DNA of 6,648 bases, from positions 1-6,648 of the forward strand of contig MHZD01000083.1 of the NCBI GenBank assembly GCA_001828645.1. Direction: 5' to 3'. The stretch comes from Planctomycetes bacterium RIFOXYC2_FULL_41_27. GTDB lineage: Bacteria; Planctomycetota; Brocadiia; Brocadiales; Brocadiaceae. A program made the position numbers and the translations under genes. The notes under the pieces are model-generated. The model saw only the letters and a list, made by a program, of their open reading frames with translations, was not told the DNA's origin and did no database searches. How positions within the stretch are numbered: position 1 is the first letter of the stretch; every line of letters starts with the position of its first letter. Positions 6,353 to 6,648 of the stretch are shown one piece after another.

Positions 6353-6413
6353 CGCAGGACTTAACTCGAGCGAGCTGGAGCATGTAGCACGGCATTTATG
6401 TCGCTGTCCTGCG
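6353..6413. repeat. Perfect 8-bp inverted repeat around a 45-base spacer
   Basis: CGCAGGAC (6353-6360) and GTCCTGCG (6406-6413) are exact reverse complements. The spacer holds an imperfect hairpin (about 6386-6405, AGCACGGCAT against ATGTCGCT). It joins the GC-run cluster on the left to the TTCGTCGTGAG-type cluster on the right and looks like another small dispersed palindromic unit. Confidence 0.45.
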
Positions 6414-6475
6414 ACTTCGTCGTGAGTCTTCGGCGTGAGATCAGACGAACGCTCAGTCGAACGAACTGAAGTTCG
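6413..6475. repeat. Palindromic unit with a related palindrome inserted at its centre
   Basis: GACTTCGTCGTGAG (6413-6426) and CGCTCAGTCGAACGA (6450-6464) are the two halves of the unit seen intact at 6224-6252. They are split by 23 bases (6427-6449) containing TTCGGCGTGAG and TCAGACGAA, a diverged version of the same unit. A further short palindrome, CGAACT-GA-AGTTCG, occupies 6462-6475. Confidence 0.6.
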
Positions 6476-6490
6476 CGCTACACAGACGGT

Positions 6491-6515
6491 AAAACCTAAT
6501 TTTTATTAAGGTTTT
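6491..6515. repeat. AT-rich hairpin
   Basis: AAAACCT (6491-6497) pairs with AGGTTTT (6509-6515) across an 11-base AT loop. It is followed by a further TTTTT-C-AAAAA mini-palindrome. A terminator role for something entering from the left on the plus strand is possible but there is no such gene, so I list only the structure. Confidence 0.4.
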
Positions 6516-6534
6516 TCAAAAAGCCAAATTGATA

Positions 6535-6590
6535 GTATAGGAATTTTCATTTTATTTAAGCCTGCCTGTGCGTCTCTGCACGCAGACAGG
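6535..6590. repeat. 27-bp direct repeat, copy 2, followed by a 30-bp hairpin insertion
   Basis: Positions 6535-6561 repeat 6168-6194 exactly. In copy 1, AAG is followed at once by CGGGTTT (6194-6200). In copy 2, AAG (6558-6560) is separated from CGGGTTT (6591-6597) by exactly 30 bases, 6561-6590. These fold as CCTGCCTGTGCGT against ACGCAGACAGG with a short loop and are best read as a small palindromic insertion. Confidence 0.65.
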
Positions 6591-6648
6591 CGGGTTTCGT
6601 GTCCATAACCAATATGGTAAACAGTCTATGGAAGACCTCCCCTTCATC

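Noticed and set aside
6168..6561. CRISPR array suggested by 27-bp direct repeats
   Set aside because: There are only two copies 340 bp apart, the intervening DNA is palindromic rather than unique spacers, and no cas gene is present.
6560..6648. Open minus-strand reading entering from the right edge, possibly the 3' end of a gene (DEGEVFHRLFTILVMDTKP...)
   Set aside because: Only about 30 codons are visible; the last part lies in the hairpin and direct repeat, and a second minus frame is equally open. No family is recognisable, so it is not supported as a gene.
6614..6648. Plus-strand ATG start of a gene running off the right edge
   Set aside because: Eleven codons only, no Shine-Dalgarno site and no promoter.

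Overview
The window carries five genes, all on the minus strand, separated by repeat-rich intergenic DNA. Signal peptides and a beta-barrel outer-membrane protein point to a Gram-negative (diderm) bacterium of moderate to low GC. The dispersed palindromes (runs of CCCCC/GGGGG closed by ACAA/TTGT, and TTCGTCGTGAG-type units) and the short tandem word at the head of the porin resemble, from memory, repeats that litter anammox planctomycete genomes (Brocadia/Jettenia/Kuenenia type) and some Deltaproteobacteria. This taxonomic guess is an inference and was not tested.

Layout in transcription order, right to left. (1) 6149-6648 has no convincing gene. It is a 500-bp cluster of nested palindromes bracketed by a 27-bp perfect direct repeat. 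(2) 5513-6148 encodes a secreted, probably all-helical protein of unknown function, joined by a TAATG stop/start overlap to (3) 4242-5513, an OprP/OprO-like outer-membrane porin whose signal peptide appears to be made almost entirely of an inverted-repeat element. (4) 2467-4008 is a membrane-bound sensor histidine kinase and (5) 861-2204 an NtrC-family sigma-54-dependent response regulator. They form a probable two-component pair, now separated by 262 bp that contain a short non-autonomous transposable element (MITE) with 11-bp terminal inverted repeats and an exact 8-bp target duplication. A related copy lies in opposite orientation just upstream of the kinase, so inverted repeats bracket the kinase. 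(6) 33-740 is a soluble family-2 glycosyltransferase of the polyprenyl-phosphate type, with a good sigma-70-like promoter of its own.

The genes suggest a surface-oriented locus: a porin and its secreted partner, a two-component system that senses a periplasmic signal and activates sigma-54 promoters, and a sugar transferase for envelope glycans. No -24/-12 sigma-54 promoter was found by eye in the window, so the regulator's targets are probably elsewhere. No wholly new multi-gene system is evident. The most notable signals are repeat-derived: a signal peptide built from a palindrome, a textbook MITE inside a two-component locus, and palindromes inserted into other palindromes.
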